Below, one piece after another: positions 1 through 7,340 of a DNA stretch of 15,345 nt (positions are counted from its first letter, which is position 1; every line of letters starts with the position of its first letter). The stretch is from Burkholderiales bacterium (GTDB taxonomy: Bacteria; Pseudomonadota; Gammaproteobacteria; Burkholderiales; Burkholderiaceae_D). A model generated the notes under the pieces. It made no database searches. It had not been told where the DNA came from and worked only from the letters and a program-made list of their open reading frames with translations. The stretch covers positions 1 to 15,345 of the forward strand of contig SYFN01000005.1 of the NCBI GenBank assembly GCA_005800405.1, given 5' to 3'. Position numbers and translations under genes: made by a program.

Positions 1-606
1 ATGAACCGTTCGTTCTTCAGCGTGATTCTGGGTGGTTTTGGTGGTGATGCCACAGCCGGTGCAACCGGCGACCAGCAGCAGCGTTCGGTGAAATCCGGTT
101 CAGCTGACGATGCTGCTTTCCTGATGGGTAATGCAGAAACCGTGATTATCGTGCCCGGCTATGGCCTGGCCGTGGCGCGTGCGCAGCACGCGCTGATGGA
201 ACTCTCGGAAAAGTTGTCGCACAAGGGCGTTACTGTCAAATATGCGATTCATCCAGTAGCGGGTCGTATGCCGGGTCACATGAACGTCTTGCTGGCCGAA
301 GCCGAAGTGCCCTACGACCAGGTATTCGAGATGGAAGATATCAACAGCGAATTCGGTCAGGCCGATGTCGTGCTGGTGCTCGGCGCCAATGACGTTGTGA
401 ATCCTGCGGCGAAGGATCCGAAATCCGCTATCGCCGGCATGCCGATTCTCGAGGCCTATAAAGCCAAGACCATCATTGTGAATAAACGATCGATGGCCGC
501 TGGTTATGCGGGTCTGGACAATGAATTGTTTTACATAGACAAGACCATGATGGTCTTCGGTGATGCGAAGAAGGTAATTGAAGATATGGTCAAGGCGGTC
601 GAATAA
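1..606 (+). CDS. pntB: NAD(P) transhydrogenase subunit beta, C-terminal part (5' end cut by window)
   Basis: This is the end of the membrane-bound proton-translocating transhydrogenase beta subunit, which couples proton flow to hydride transfer from NADH to NADP+. The visible 201 residues are the cytoplasmic NADP-binding domain III plus a few residues of the preceding linker. Seen directly: the nucleotide fingerprint GYGLAVARAQ (residues 53-62), HPVAGRMPGHMNVLLAEA (84-101), GANDVVNPAA (128-137) and KRSMAAGYAGLDNELFY (162-178). All are hallmarks of PntB domain III. The family is about 460 residues long, so more than half, including the membrane helices, lies upstream of the window. The ATG at base 1 corresponds to an internal methionine of the family (AMNRSF region in E. 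coli), not to the true start. The gene ends with TAA and is followed by a strong terminator, so it is probably the last gene of a pnt operon. Confidence 0.96.
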   Translation: MNRSFFSVILGGFGGDATAGATGDQQQRSVKSGSADDAAFLMGNAETVIIVPGYGLAVARAQHALMELSEKLSHKGVTVKYAIHPVAGRMPGHMNVLLAEAEVPYDQVFEMEDINSEFGQADVVLVLGANDVVNPAAKDPKSAIAGMPILEAYKAKTIIVNKRSMAAGYAGLDNELFYIDKTMMVFGDAKKVIEDMVKAVE

Positions 607-631
607 TCGACACGCTTACCTATCGTCGTTC

Positions 632-660
632 AAAAAGGCAGATGCGAATCTGCCTTTTTT
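632..660. terminator. Bidirectional intrinsic terminator between pntB and ubiH
   Basis: A perfect 12-bp stem, AAAAAGGCAGAT / ATCTGCCTTTTT, closes a GCGA (GNRA-type) tetraloop at 644-647. It is followed by T residues to 660 on the plus strand. Because the 5' arm begins with a run of A, the minus-strand transcript also ends in a U-tract. The hairpin can therefore terminate pntB from the left and ubiH from the right. It begins 25 bases after the pntB stop and lies about 50 bases beyond the ubiH stop. Confidence 0.93.
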
Positions 661-670
661 ATTGTGCTGA

Positions 671-691
671 GATTACTGAGTCGCAGTAATC
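671..691. repeat. Second inverted repeat in the pntB/ubiH convergent gap
   Basis: GATTACTG (671-678) and CAGTAATC (684-691) are perfect 8-bp complements around the 5-base loop AGTCG. There is no U-tract on either side, so it is not a classical intrinsic terminator by itself. It lies between the 632-660 terminator and the ubiH stop codon. In the ubiH transcript it would form the first stem after the coding region, possibly as a 3'-end protecting or pausing structure. The palindrome is seen directly; its role is inference. Confidence 0.55.
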
Positions 692-710
692 AACTGTCTG
701 GTCAACGTGC

Positions 711-1862
711 TTAGCTGCGCCATCCGAACATCATTTGCTCCGATAGTGCGCGTCTGGCAGGCGGCAGAAGATCAATCATACCCAATGAGAGACCGAGCAA
801 ACTTTGTGGTAGCGAATGATCCTCGCTACTGGCGAAGATGCGCGCCATCAAATCGGTGAGCCTGACTGTCAGGTCCCGATCGCCGCGACGCTTTTGTATG
901 AACTGATGGATGCCCTCGGGTGTCGGCGATTGAGCCAGCACATCGGCCAGCACAGCGGCGTCGCGTAATCCCAGATTCAGTCCCTGGCCGGCGACAGGAT
1001 GCAGAGTTTGTGCTGCATTGCCAATGACTACCATTCTTTGCGAGTTCGTTTGATGCGCATTAAGCCCCAGCGGATAACTGTGGCGTTGACTAATCTGTGT
1101 GAAAGTACCGACGCGATTCCCGAATGCGTGTTGTAATGCCCGCAAAAAATCAGTATCAGACATCGCAAGCAAAGCTTCACCATGCTTGGGTCGTACACAC
1201 CAAACCAGCGAATAGCGATCACCATCCGGCAACAGTGCGAGCGGCCCTTCTTCAGTAAAGCGCTCGAATGCGCGTCCTGGCACGACGCTATCGCTTGAGA
1301 CATTCGCCACGATGGCCGTTTGCAGGTAATCGCGGTGAATATCTTTACTTGTCTGCGTACCGAAGACACCGCCTTCGGCTTGCACGACCAGACTCGCGCG
1401 GATGTGCTGATGATCAGAGAGCGTGACGTTTACGTGAGTATCGTTTTGCGCTGCATGGGTCACAAGACGTGGGCGGTACTGGATTACGCCTGTCGCACCT
1501 AATTCAGCAGAAAGCGCACGCACCAAATCACCGTAGCGGCACACGTAGCCCAGGGCGGGTAACTGGTGTTCATTGCAGTCAATGAGTGTGCGACCAAATC
1601 GGCTGCGCCGAGTGACATGAATTTGCGTGATGGCTGTTGCGTTCACAGACCAGGCGTTAATTTGTTTCAGAAGTTCACGACTGCCCCAAGAGAGCGCGAC
1701 AGAGCGTGGATCCTGCGATGCGGTGGCTGTTGTTTTACCATCGATAAACGCAATGCGATCTGCTGCAACGCCACGCTTGATCAGCATGCAAGCCAGAGCC
1801 AGTCCCACCGGACCACCGCCCACGATGGCAATATCGAACGAGCTTGTATCAACGGACGTCAT
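711..1862 (-). CDS. ubiH: UbiH/UbiF/VisC-family FAD-dependent hydroxylase (ubiquinone synthesis)
   Basis: A class A flavoprotein monooxygenase of about 383 residues. It is expected to hydroxylate the aromatic ring of a polyprenylated ubiquinone precursor using O2 and NAD(P)H, at the inner face of the membrane. Seen directly: the N-terminal Rossmann fingerprint GGGPVG (15-20), DPRSVALS (51-58) typical of the UbiH/COQ6 family, AEGG (162-165) where many relatives have a DG motif, and the second FAD motif IGNAAQTLHPVAGQGLNLGL (280-299). The IGNAAQTLHP form resembles UbiH more than UbiI or UbiF, and the pepP neighbour also matches E. coli pepP-ubiH. Ring-position specificity cannot be read from sequence, since members of this family differ in which carbon they attack. 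The gene lies 7 bases after pepP from this ATG. A GTG one codon upstream (1865) is an alternative start, and GAGG in the end of pepP could serve either. It is the last gene of the amgK-murU-pepP-ubiH operon. Confidence 0.88.
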   Translation of the reverse strand: MTSVDTSSFDIAIVGGGPVGLALACMLIKRGVAADRIAFIDGKTTATASQDPRSVALSWGSRELLKQINAWSVNATAITQIHVTRRSRFGRTLIDCNEHQLPALGYVCRYGDLVRALSAELGATGVIQYRPRLVTHAAQNDTHVNVTLSDHQHIRASLVVQAEGGVFGTQTSKDIHRDYLQTAIVANVSSDSVVPGRAFERFTEEGPLALLPDGDRYSLVWCVRPKHGEALLAMSDTDFLRALQHAFGNRVGTFTQISQRHSYPLGLNAHQTNSQRMVVIGNAAQTLHPVAGQGLNLGLRDAAVLADVLAQSPTPEGIHQFIQKRRGDRDLTVRLTDLMARIFASSEDHSLPQSLLGLSLGMIDLLPPARRALSEQMMFGWRS

Positions 1863-1869
1863 CACCCTA

Positions 1870-3207
1870 TCAGCCTCGCATCACCACTTCAATTTCGGTG
1901 ATAGTTTTGGGTGTCCTGTGCGTGAAAATCTCGCAGCCCTCTGCGGTGACAAGCACATCATCTTCGATACGTATACCGATGTTCCAGTATTGTTCAGGCA
2001 CACCCGGCGCTGGACGTACATAGATGCCAGGCTCTATGGTCAGCACCATGCCGGGCGCGAGCGTACGCCAGGGTTTGTCTTTTCCGTTCGGTGCGGGATC
2101 GCGATAGTCGCCAACGTCATGCACATCCATACCCAGCCAATGTCCGGTGCGGTGCATGTAAAACTGCCGATACTGACCTCCAGCGATGACATCATCCACC
2201 GAGCCGACTTTGTTTTTGTCGAGGAGTCCGGTATCGAGCATGCCCTGTGTCAGTACGCGTAATGCAGCATCATGACCATCTGTAAATCGTGCACCGGCAC
2301 GTGTCGCCGTAATGGCAGCGTATTGTGATTTGAGTACGATCTCGTAGAGTATTTTTTGGGCGGGACTGAATTTGCCGTTCACGGGGAAGGTGCGAGTGAT
2401 ATCCGACGCGTAGCTGTCAAGCTCGCAGCCGGCATCAATCAAGACAAGATCACCATCGCGCAATTCCGCATCACCGGCACGGTAATGCAGCACGCAAGTA
2501 TTGGCACCGGTTGCCACGATGGAGCCATAGGCGGGCGACTGCGAGCCGTTGCTGCGGAATTCATGCAGCAGCTCCGCTTCCAGATGATATTCACGCAGGC
2601 CCGCACGCGATACGCGCATCGCGCGAGCGTGCGCTGCTGCGCTGATATCAGCAGCACGCTGTATGATCGCAATTTCATGATCATCTTTGACAAGCCGCAT
2701 TTCATTCAGAATTGTGCGTATGTCAATCGCAGAACCTGGAGCGCTCACACCTGCCCTCGCCTGCGAACGTACGGCATTGAGCCAGGTTTGAATTCGGGAA
2801 TCGAGTACGGCACTATTGCCTAGAGCGTAAAACAAAGCCGATGCATTCGCCATCAGCCGTGGCAATTCACTGTCAATGCTGTTGACAGGAAATGCTTCAT
2901 TGAATCCAAAATTCGCTTTGGCGGCTTCTGGCCCGTAACGATAACCATCCCAGATTTCACGTTCCTCATTTTTTTCACGGCAGAACAGAATGGATTGATC
3001 CTGATCGCCTGTCACCAGTACCAAGGTAGCTTCAGGCTCGGTGAATCCGGTCAGATAGTAAAAATAGCTGTCATGCCGATACGGGTAATCTGCATCTGCA
3101 TTGCGCATCGCCTCCGGAGCGGTCGGAATGATGGCGACGCCACCACCTTGTGCTCGCATATGGTCAAAGACAGCGGCACGACGTTTTGCGTAAACATTCA
3201 TAGTCAT
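1870..3207 (-). CDS. pepP: Xaa-Pro aminopeptidase (M24B, aminopeptidase P)
   Basis: A cytoplasmic metallopeptidase that removes an N-terminal residue preceding proline. Its 445 residues are close to the 441 of E. coli PepP. The N-terminal part (about 1-165) is the aminopeptidase P N-domain, with the family pattern DSYFYYLTGFTEPEA (46-60). The C-terminal part is the pita-bread catalytic domain. All five dinuclear metal ligands are present: D258 in VLIDAG, D269 in SDITR, H356 in HRTGHWLGMDVHDVG, E392 in IEPGIYV and E415 in IRIEDD. The start ATG overlaps the murU stop by four bases (ATGA), so translation is probably coupled to murU, and no Shine-Dalgarno sequence is visible. A second in-frame ATG lies two codons later. 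The ubiH start follows within a few bases of the stop. The enzyme is not functionally tied to MurU; the operon links unrelated housekeeping jobs. Confidence 0.97.
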   Translation of the reverse strand: MTMNVYAKRRAAVFDHMRAQGGGVAIIPTAPEAMRNADADYPYRHDSYFYYLTGFTEPEATLVLVTGDQDQSILFCREKNEEREIWDGYRYGPEAAKANFGFNEAFPVNSIDSELPRLMANASALFYALGNSAVLDSRIQTWLNAVRSQARAGVSAPGSAIDIRTILNEMRLVKDDHEIAIIQRAADISAAAHARAMRVSRAGLREYHLEAELLHEFRSNGSQSPAYGSIVATGANTCVLHYRAGDAELRDGDLVLIDAGCELDSYASDITRTFPVNGKFSPAQKILYEIVLKSQYAAITATRAGARFTDGHDAALRVLTQGMLDTGLLDKNKVGSVDDVIAGGQYRQFYMHRTGHWLGMDVHDVGDYRDPAPNGKDKPWRTLAPGMVLTIEPGIYVRPAPGVPEQYWNIGIRIEDDVLVTAEGCEIFTHRTPKTITEIEVVMRG

Positions 3208-3917
3208 TTTTGAGTAAACAGAGGTGCGTTCAGTTGTTCTAATCGTTCGACGGTGCCGACATCGGTCCAGTCGCCACGGAAGAGCTCACCACCGATTCTC
3301 CGCTGTTTTGCGAATTCGCGCAGGATGGGTGCCAGTTTCGCGGAACTACCCAGCTTGATCGCATCAAACATCTCAGGGCGATAGACGCCGATACCTGAAA
3401 AGGTGAACCTAGGCTCGCCGTAGTTTGCGATTGCGAAGCTCTCCAGCGCAAAGTCGCCCTCAGGATGATGCGGCGGATTTTTCACAAGATACAGCCAAGC
3501 CAGGTCTCTGCGATCGTCGGGCAGTGGATTGCCCCAGACATCATTTGCCTCAAGTACATCATAGACTTTGGTGAAATCAAAATGTGGACAAAAAATATCA
3601 CCGGCAATCGCGACAAAAGGCGCCTCACCCAGCAGGTGACGTGCGTTGGCAATCCCGCCTGCGGTTTCCAGTGCGGTACCCTCGGAAGAGTAGGCGATGT
3701 TTGCGCCGAACTGACTGCCATCGCCGAGCGTGTCCTCAATCATCTGACCCAGGTGCGCGTGATTGATCACGATCTCGATGATGCCGGCACGTACAAGGTT
3801 GTGGATGTGCCAGACGATCAAGGGCCGGCCCCGCACGTGCAGAAGCGGTTTTGGGCAGGTATCGGTCAACGGGCGCATGCGCTCTCCTCGACCGGCGGCA
3901 AAAATCATGGCTTTCAT
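3204..3917 (-). CDS. murU: N-acetylmuramate alpha-1-phosphate uridylyltransferase (MurU-type nucleotidyltransferase)
   Basis: A single-domain sugar-1-phosphate nucleotidyltransferase of 237 residues. Seen directly: the signature FAAGRGERMRPLT (6-18) with PKPLL (22-26), GGI (87-89), the metal-binding GDIF (106-109), FSGIGVYRPEMF (173-184) and WTDVGT (217-222). By family knowledge, MurU joins UTP and MurNAc-1-phosphate to give UDP-MurNAc. This step of cell-wall recycling bypasses MurA, the fosfomycin target. The sequence alone could also fit another NDP-sugar pyrophosphorylase. The choice rests on the small size and on the kinase gene amgK 31 bases upstream, its known partner in Pseudomonas. 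No Shine-Dalgarno sequence is visible before the ATG. The stop overlaps the pepP start (ATGA). Confidence 0.88.
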   Translation of the reverse strand: MKAMIFAAGRGERMRPLTDTCPKPLLHVRGRPLIVWHIHNLVRAGIIEIVINHAHLGQMIEDTLGDGSQFGANIAYSSEGTALETAGGIANARHLLGEAPFVAIAGDIFCPHFDFTKVYDVLEANDVWGNPLPDDRRDLAWLYLVKNPPHHPEGDFALESFAIANYGEPRFTFSGIGVYRPEMFDAIKLGSSAKLAPILREFAKQRRIGGELFRGDWTDVGTVERLEQLNAPLFTQK

Positions 3918-3948
3918 TTCAGAAGGTAAAACCGACGCCGATCGTATT

Positions 3949-4944
3949 TTACTGCAGCGTATCGAGCAGTCGTATCAGCGGTGCGAATTCCTTGTAGCGG
4001 TACGCGGTCTTGCGTGTGTAATCCATCACCAGTGGTAGGTCATTCAGATAGCCATCCTTCCCATCACGGTGATACAGCCTTGCAAAGATACCAAGTACTT
4101 TCAGATGACGCTGCAGTCCCATGAATTCAAAGTCACAGTAAAACGCATCGACATCATGACTAACGGGCAGTCCTGCTCGTCGAGCGCGTTCCCAGTAGCG
4201 AATTGTCCAGTCCAGTACCAGCGCTTCATCCCACTGAATGTAAGCATCCCTGAGAAGCGAGACCAGATCGTAGGTAATGGGTCCGTTGACCGCATCCTGA
4301 AAATCTAGAATGCCCGGATTGCCCTTGTCCATGACCATCAGGTTGCGCGAATGGTAGTCGCGATGCACATACACCTGCGCTTGGGCCAGATTATTGGCCA
4401 GCAGGAGATCGAAAACCCGGTTCAGGTCTGCGCTCTGCGCATCACTCAGGGTGGCTTTCAGATGGCGTTTGACATACCAGTCGGGGAATAGCATTAATTC
4501 CCGGTGCAGCAGCTCCCGGTCATAGGCAGGCAGTATCCCGGCCCGGCTTTGCACCTGGAGCTGGATTAGCGCATCAATGGCATCAAGATAGAGCTTGTGG
4601 GCGGTATCTGGGTTGAGCCGCTGAAGGTAAGTGGTCGATCCGAGATCCGAGAGCAAGAGGAAACCTCGCTCGGTATCCTGGGCCAGAATGGCTGGCACGG
4701 ACACCCCGGTCGCGCTGAATAATTCGGCAACTTTTACAAATGGCCGCACATCTTCCTGCGGTGGAGGGGCATCCATTACGATCAGGCTCTGCCCACTCTG
4801 CGTATTGACACGAAAATAACGGCGGAAGCTGGCATCCGCAGAGGCGGGTCGCAGGCTTTCCAGAAGGGTTGCGGGTGTCTTGAGATTAGAAAGCCAGTCG
4901 GAAAGCTGGACCAGCCGGGTATCGTTCAGAGAATTGTCGGGCAT
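3949..4944 (-). CDS. amgK: N-acetylmuramate/N-acetylglucosamine anomeric kinase (AmgK-type phosphotransferase)
   Basis: An aminoglycoside-phosphotransferase-fold kinase of 331 residues. It is expected to phosphorylate the anomeric carbon of MurNAc (and GlcNAc) with ATP, giving the substrate of MurU encoded next. Seen directly: DASFRRYFRV (37-46) in the N-lobe, the catalytic loop VHRDYHSRNLMV (193-204) with D196 as likely base and N201 as metal ligand, and DFQDA (214-218) in place of the DFG-like metal motif. Despite the fold name, this is not evidence of antibiotic modification. The gene is first in its operon and divergent from lptD. An in-frame stop lies about 50 bases upstream and no start codon lies between, so the ATG at 4944 is the only sensible start. 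It has no Shine-Dalgarno sequence; its leader is C-rich. The same amgK-murU pair lies beside lptD in Pseudomonas putida, as I recall. Confidence 0.88.
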   Translation of the reverse strand: MPDNSLNDTRLVQLSDWLSNLKTPATLLESLRPASADASFRRYFRVNTQSGQSLIVMDAPPPQEDVRPFVKVAELFSATGVSVPAILAQDTERGFLLLSDLGSTTYLQRLNPDTAHKLYLDAIDALIQLQVQSRAGILPAYDRELLHRELMLFPDWYVKRHLKATLSDAQSADLNRVFDLLLANNLAQAQVYVHRDYHSRNLMVMDKGNPGILDFQDAVNGPITYDLVSLLRDAYIQWDEALVLDWTIRYWERARRAGLPVSHDVDAFYCDFEFMGLQRHLKVLGIFARLYHRDGKDGYLNDLPLVMDYTRKTAYRYKEFAPLIRLLDTLQ

Positions 4945-4978
4945 TTGGGAAAACTGACTAGGAGGCAGGCGGCAGGAG

Positions 4979-5008
4979 TTCGGAACAAGCGATCAGTTCC
5001 CATATAAT
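4979..5008 (+). promoter_or_regulatory. Probable lptD operon promoter
   Basis: A perfect sigma-70 -10 hexamer, TATAAT, lies at 5003-5008. The best -35 I can place is TTCGGA at 4979-4984 with an 18-base spacer, which matches TTGACA at only three of six positions. Transcription would begin near 5015, giving a leader of about 43 bases to the ATG at 5058 and only about 15 to the GTG at 5031. The segment overlaps the GGAAC dyad described separately. The -10 match is seen; promoter function is inferred. Confidence 0.55.
4982..5000. promoter_or_regulatory. GGAAC-N9-GTTCC dyad between divergent amgK and lptD
   Basis: GGAAC (4982-4986) and GTTCC (4996-5000) form a perfect inverted repeat immediately left of the lptD -10 box. 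Each arm, read on its own strand, gives GGAAC pointing toward the gene on that side. GGAAC is the core of the -35 element of sigma-E-type ECF promoters, and lptD belongs to the sigma-E regulon in E. coli. Alternatively the dyad may be an operator. On the minus strand GGAACTG is followed after 16 bases by TCCTG, a weak possible -10 for amgK. Function is not shown by sequence. Confidence 0.3.
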
Positions 5009-5057
5009 AAGGGATTGATCTCATAGCGCGGTGCTCACCTCCGCGAAATTAGCTTTC

Positions 5058-7289
5058 ATGACTCGGCGATTGCCACTTCCCCTCGGTTCAGCTTTCAGGC
5101 GCGCGAGACTGCTCTCCCTCATGATCACGGTGATGATGCTTGGGTCAGCGGTTGCGCAGGAGACGCGCCGGTTGGTGGACTCGGTAGCTGATGATGCAGT
5201 AACCGACTTGAGGGCAGAGCAGCTGACAGGCCGTCCTGATCGTGAAGTCCAGCTGGAGGGTAATGTCGAGATCACGCGCGGTAAAACGAGCATCGATGCT
5301 TATAGTGTCAAATACAACATCATTGATGATCGGGTCGATGCAGTAGGCAATGTGCTCGTCCAAAAGGCCGGCAGCCGATTTGAGGGAAATGAACTCAGAC
5401 TCAAGCTGGATACCGGCGTGGGCTACATGGACAGTCTGGTGTACAAGCTTTTGCAGAGAAATGCTCAAGGTAGAGCAGCTCGGATTGATTTTGAATCTGA
5501 GGACCAGGCGACCATATCTTCGGGTTATTACACCACTTGCAATGGACCCGATCCAGACTGGTACCTGCGCACCGGCAGGCTGACGCTGGATGAAGGTGCC
5601 GGTGTTGGTTACGCCCGCAATGCCGTATTGGTTTTCAAGGGCGTGCCGGTGGCAGGTGCACCTCGCATTTCGTTTCCTTTGACCGACGAGCGGGTGTCGG
5701 GTTTTCTGGCACCAACGATCGCCTCATCGACATCCAGTGGCCTGCAGGTCACGACGCCCTATTTCTGGAATATTGCACCAAACCGTGATGTCACGTTTTT
5801 CCCTCGTTATATCGCACAGCGCGGGTTGATGCTGGGAGCGGATGTTCGGTATCTTGAGCGCGAATTTGCCGGCGAGACGCGTTTTGAATTTATCAATGAC
5901 ACCAAGCTGCCTGGCGAGACGCGTTACGGTTTTTCATCCCGGCATAACCAGGTGCTGGCACCTGGGCTGACACTGGCGACCGACATCAATGGAGCGTCGG
6001 ACGACAATTACGCAAGAGATTTTCCGCTTAGCCATGTCTGGGCGCGCCCCGGTGTCAATCGAAGGCTGCTCACGCAAAGTGTCGCATTCAACTATGGCGC
6101 AGCAGACTGGAATGGCGCTGTTCGTCTGATCGATTATCAGGTGTTGCAGGATCCGAACGCGCTGATCACTCTTCCGTATGCGCGACTGCCGCAGGTGAAC
6201 GTCAATAATTTTCACTACAGCGACAGTGGTCTCGATTTGACCATGAACTCGGAGTACACGCGATTTGCGCATCCGACCTTGGTGCAGGGTGACCGTTTGG
6301 TGTTCAATCCCCGGATATCCTACAGTCAATGGCAACGTCCTGGCTTTTTCATACGTCCCAGCCTCTCCCTACACGGCACTCTCTACAATCTGGATCAATC
6401 TGCTCCCAGCATGACAGCACCGGCGCGAGTGCTGCCAACATTCTCGCTGGACTCAGGATTGGTTTTTGAGCGCGATGCCACATTTTTCAATCGACAAGCG
6501 ATTCAAACGCTGGAGCCACGTGCCTTTTACACCTATACGCCGTACAAAGAGCAGACCGCGATCTTGTATCCCCGATTCGATACCTCCGAGGCTGATCTGA
6601 ACTATGCGCAGATTTTTCGGGAAAACCGATTTGTTGGTCATGACCGCGTCGGTGACTCCAATCAGCTCACGCTCGCGCTCATTTCGCGTTTTCTTGAGAC
6701 CACGGGTGCAGAGCGCCTGCGACTGGCGGTCGCACAGCGTATCAACCTCAAAGACCCCACGGTGAGTCTAGGGATCACCAACCAGGCTGCAGCAGAAGAT
6801 ATCCTGTTGCTGATGTCAGGTCGAGTCACTGACGAACTACGCCTGGACGCAAACCTGCAGTACGATCAAACCAATCGGGATGTCAATCGAATGAACGCTG
6901 GCGTGTTCTGGCAGGCCGGTCCGATGAAGGTTGTCAATGCCCAATACCGGCGCGACTCGCGCAATATTCCGGGCTACCCATATACCAACTACGAACTCAT
7001 CGACCTCTCGGGACAGTGGCCCATGAGTCAGCGCTGGTATGGTGTCGGGCGCGTCAATTATCTTCTGGATGACCGTAGGATGGGCCAGTCATTGCTCGGT
7101 GTCGAGTATCTTGCGGATTGCTGGATATTCCGCTTGGTCGGTCAGCGCATACCAACCGCGGCAGGGGTGGCGACAACGCATCTTTTTATGCAGCTGGAAT
7201 TCAGGGGCCTGGCGACGCTTGGTTCGAGCCCGATGAGGGCGCTACGCGGCAGTGTGCCGGGATATCAGCCGCTGCAGCAACCGCAATAA
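5058..7289 (+). CDS. lptD: LPS-assembly protein LptD (outer-membrane translocon)
   Basis: LptD forms the outer-membrane barrel, plugged by lipoprotein LptE, that inserts LPS into the outer leaflet at the end of the Lpt bridge. From the ATG it is 743 residues. It begins with a signal peptide (basic n-region, hydrophobic LLSLMITVMMLG, cleavage after AVA at residue 33). A periplasmic beta-jellyroll OstA/LptA-like domain follows (about 60-150, with QLEGNVEITRG and AVGNVLVQK), then the long beta-barrel rich in aromatic strands. Only two cysteines exist: C161 in YYTTCNGPD and C688 in YLADCWIF. They match one of the two interdomain disulfides of E. coli, whose motif near the C-terminus has two adjacent cysteines. 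I chose ATG 5058 because it gives a normal signal peptide; GTG 5031 in the same frame would add nine residues. No Shine-Dalgarno sequence precedes either start. It is first in lptD-surA-pdxA-rsmA, and its chaperone SurA follows 51 bases later. Confidence 0.96.
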   Translation: MTRRLPLPLGSAFRRARLLSLMITVMMLGSAVAQETRRLVDSVADDAVTDLRAEQLTGRPDREVQLEGNVEITRGKTSIDAYSVKYNIIDDRVDAVGNVLVQKAGSRFEGNELRLKLDTGVGYMDSLVYKLLQRNAQGRAARIDFESEDQATISSGYYTTCNGPDPDWYLRTGRLTLDEGAGVGYARNAVLVFKGVPVAGAPRISFPLTDERVSGFLAPTIASSTSSGLQVTTPYFWNIAPNRDVTFFPRYIAQRGLMLGADVRYLEREFAGETRFEFINDTKLPGETRYGFSSRHNQVLAPGLTLATDINGASDDNYARDFPLSHVWARPGVNRRLLTQSVAFNYGAADWNGAVRLIDYQVLQDPNALITLPYARLPQVNVNNFHYSDSGLDLTMNSEYTRFAHPTLVQGDRLVFNPRISYSQWQRPGFFIRPSLSLHGTLYNLDQSAPSMTAPARVLPTFSLDSGLVFERDATFFNRQAIQTLEPRAFYTYTPYKEQTAILYPRFDTSEADLNYAQIFRENRFVGHDRVGDSNQLTLALISRFLETTGAERLRLAVAQRINLKDPTVSLGITNQAAAEDILLLMSGRVTDELRLDANLQYDQTNRDVNRMNAGVFWQAGPMKVVNAQYRRDSRNIPGYPYTNYELIDLSGQWPMSQRWYGVGRVNYLLDDRRMGQSLLGVEYLADCWIFRLVGQRIPTAAGVATTHLFMQLEFRGLATLGSSPMRALRGSVPGYQPLQQPQ

Positions 7290-7340
7290 CAGCAGCAACG
7301 GTAGTAACCGATTCACTTCTCTCAATTCATTCAAATCACG

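Noticed and set aside
1627..2262. A 211-codon open frame on the plus strand opposite ubiH and pepP
   Set aside because: It is fully antisense to two well-supported genes, shows no recognisable domain, and its composition follows the opposite strand's codons.
3949..4944. Reading amgK as an aminoglycoside resistance phosphotransferase
   Set aside because: The fold is shared, but the murU neighbour, the lptD context and the SFRRYFRV and DFQDA patterns point to the cell-wall sugar kinase.
4961..4978. G-rich run GGAGGCAGGCGGCAGGAG in the amgK/lptD gap, a possible two-tetrad quadruplex
   Set aside because: Runs are only two G long, so any quadruplex would be weak. It is upstream of the -35 region and may be chance composition.
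4926..5024. A 32-codon minus-strand frame in the amgK leader, preceded by GGAGGT 12 bases upstream
   Set aside because: The good-looking Shine-Dalgarno is the complement of early lptD sequence and the spacing is long. The frame crosses the lptD promoter and ends inside amgK out of frame. It could be an upstream leader peptide, but nothing beyond chance supports it.
5031..5057. GTG start for lptD, adding nine residues
   Set aside because: It would leave only about 15 bases of leader from the TATAAT promoter and has no Shine-Dalgarno at proper spacing. The ATG at 5058 already gives a complete signal peptide. It is not excluded.
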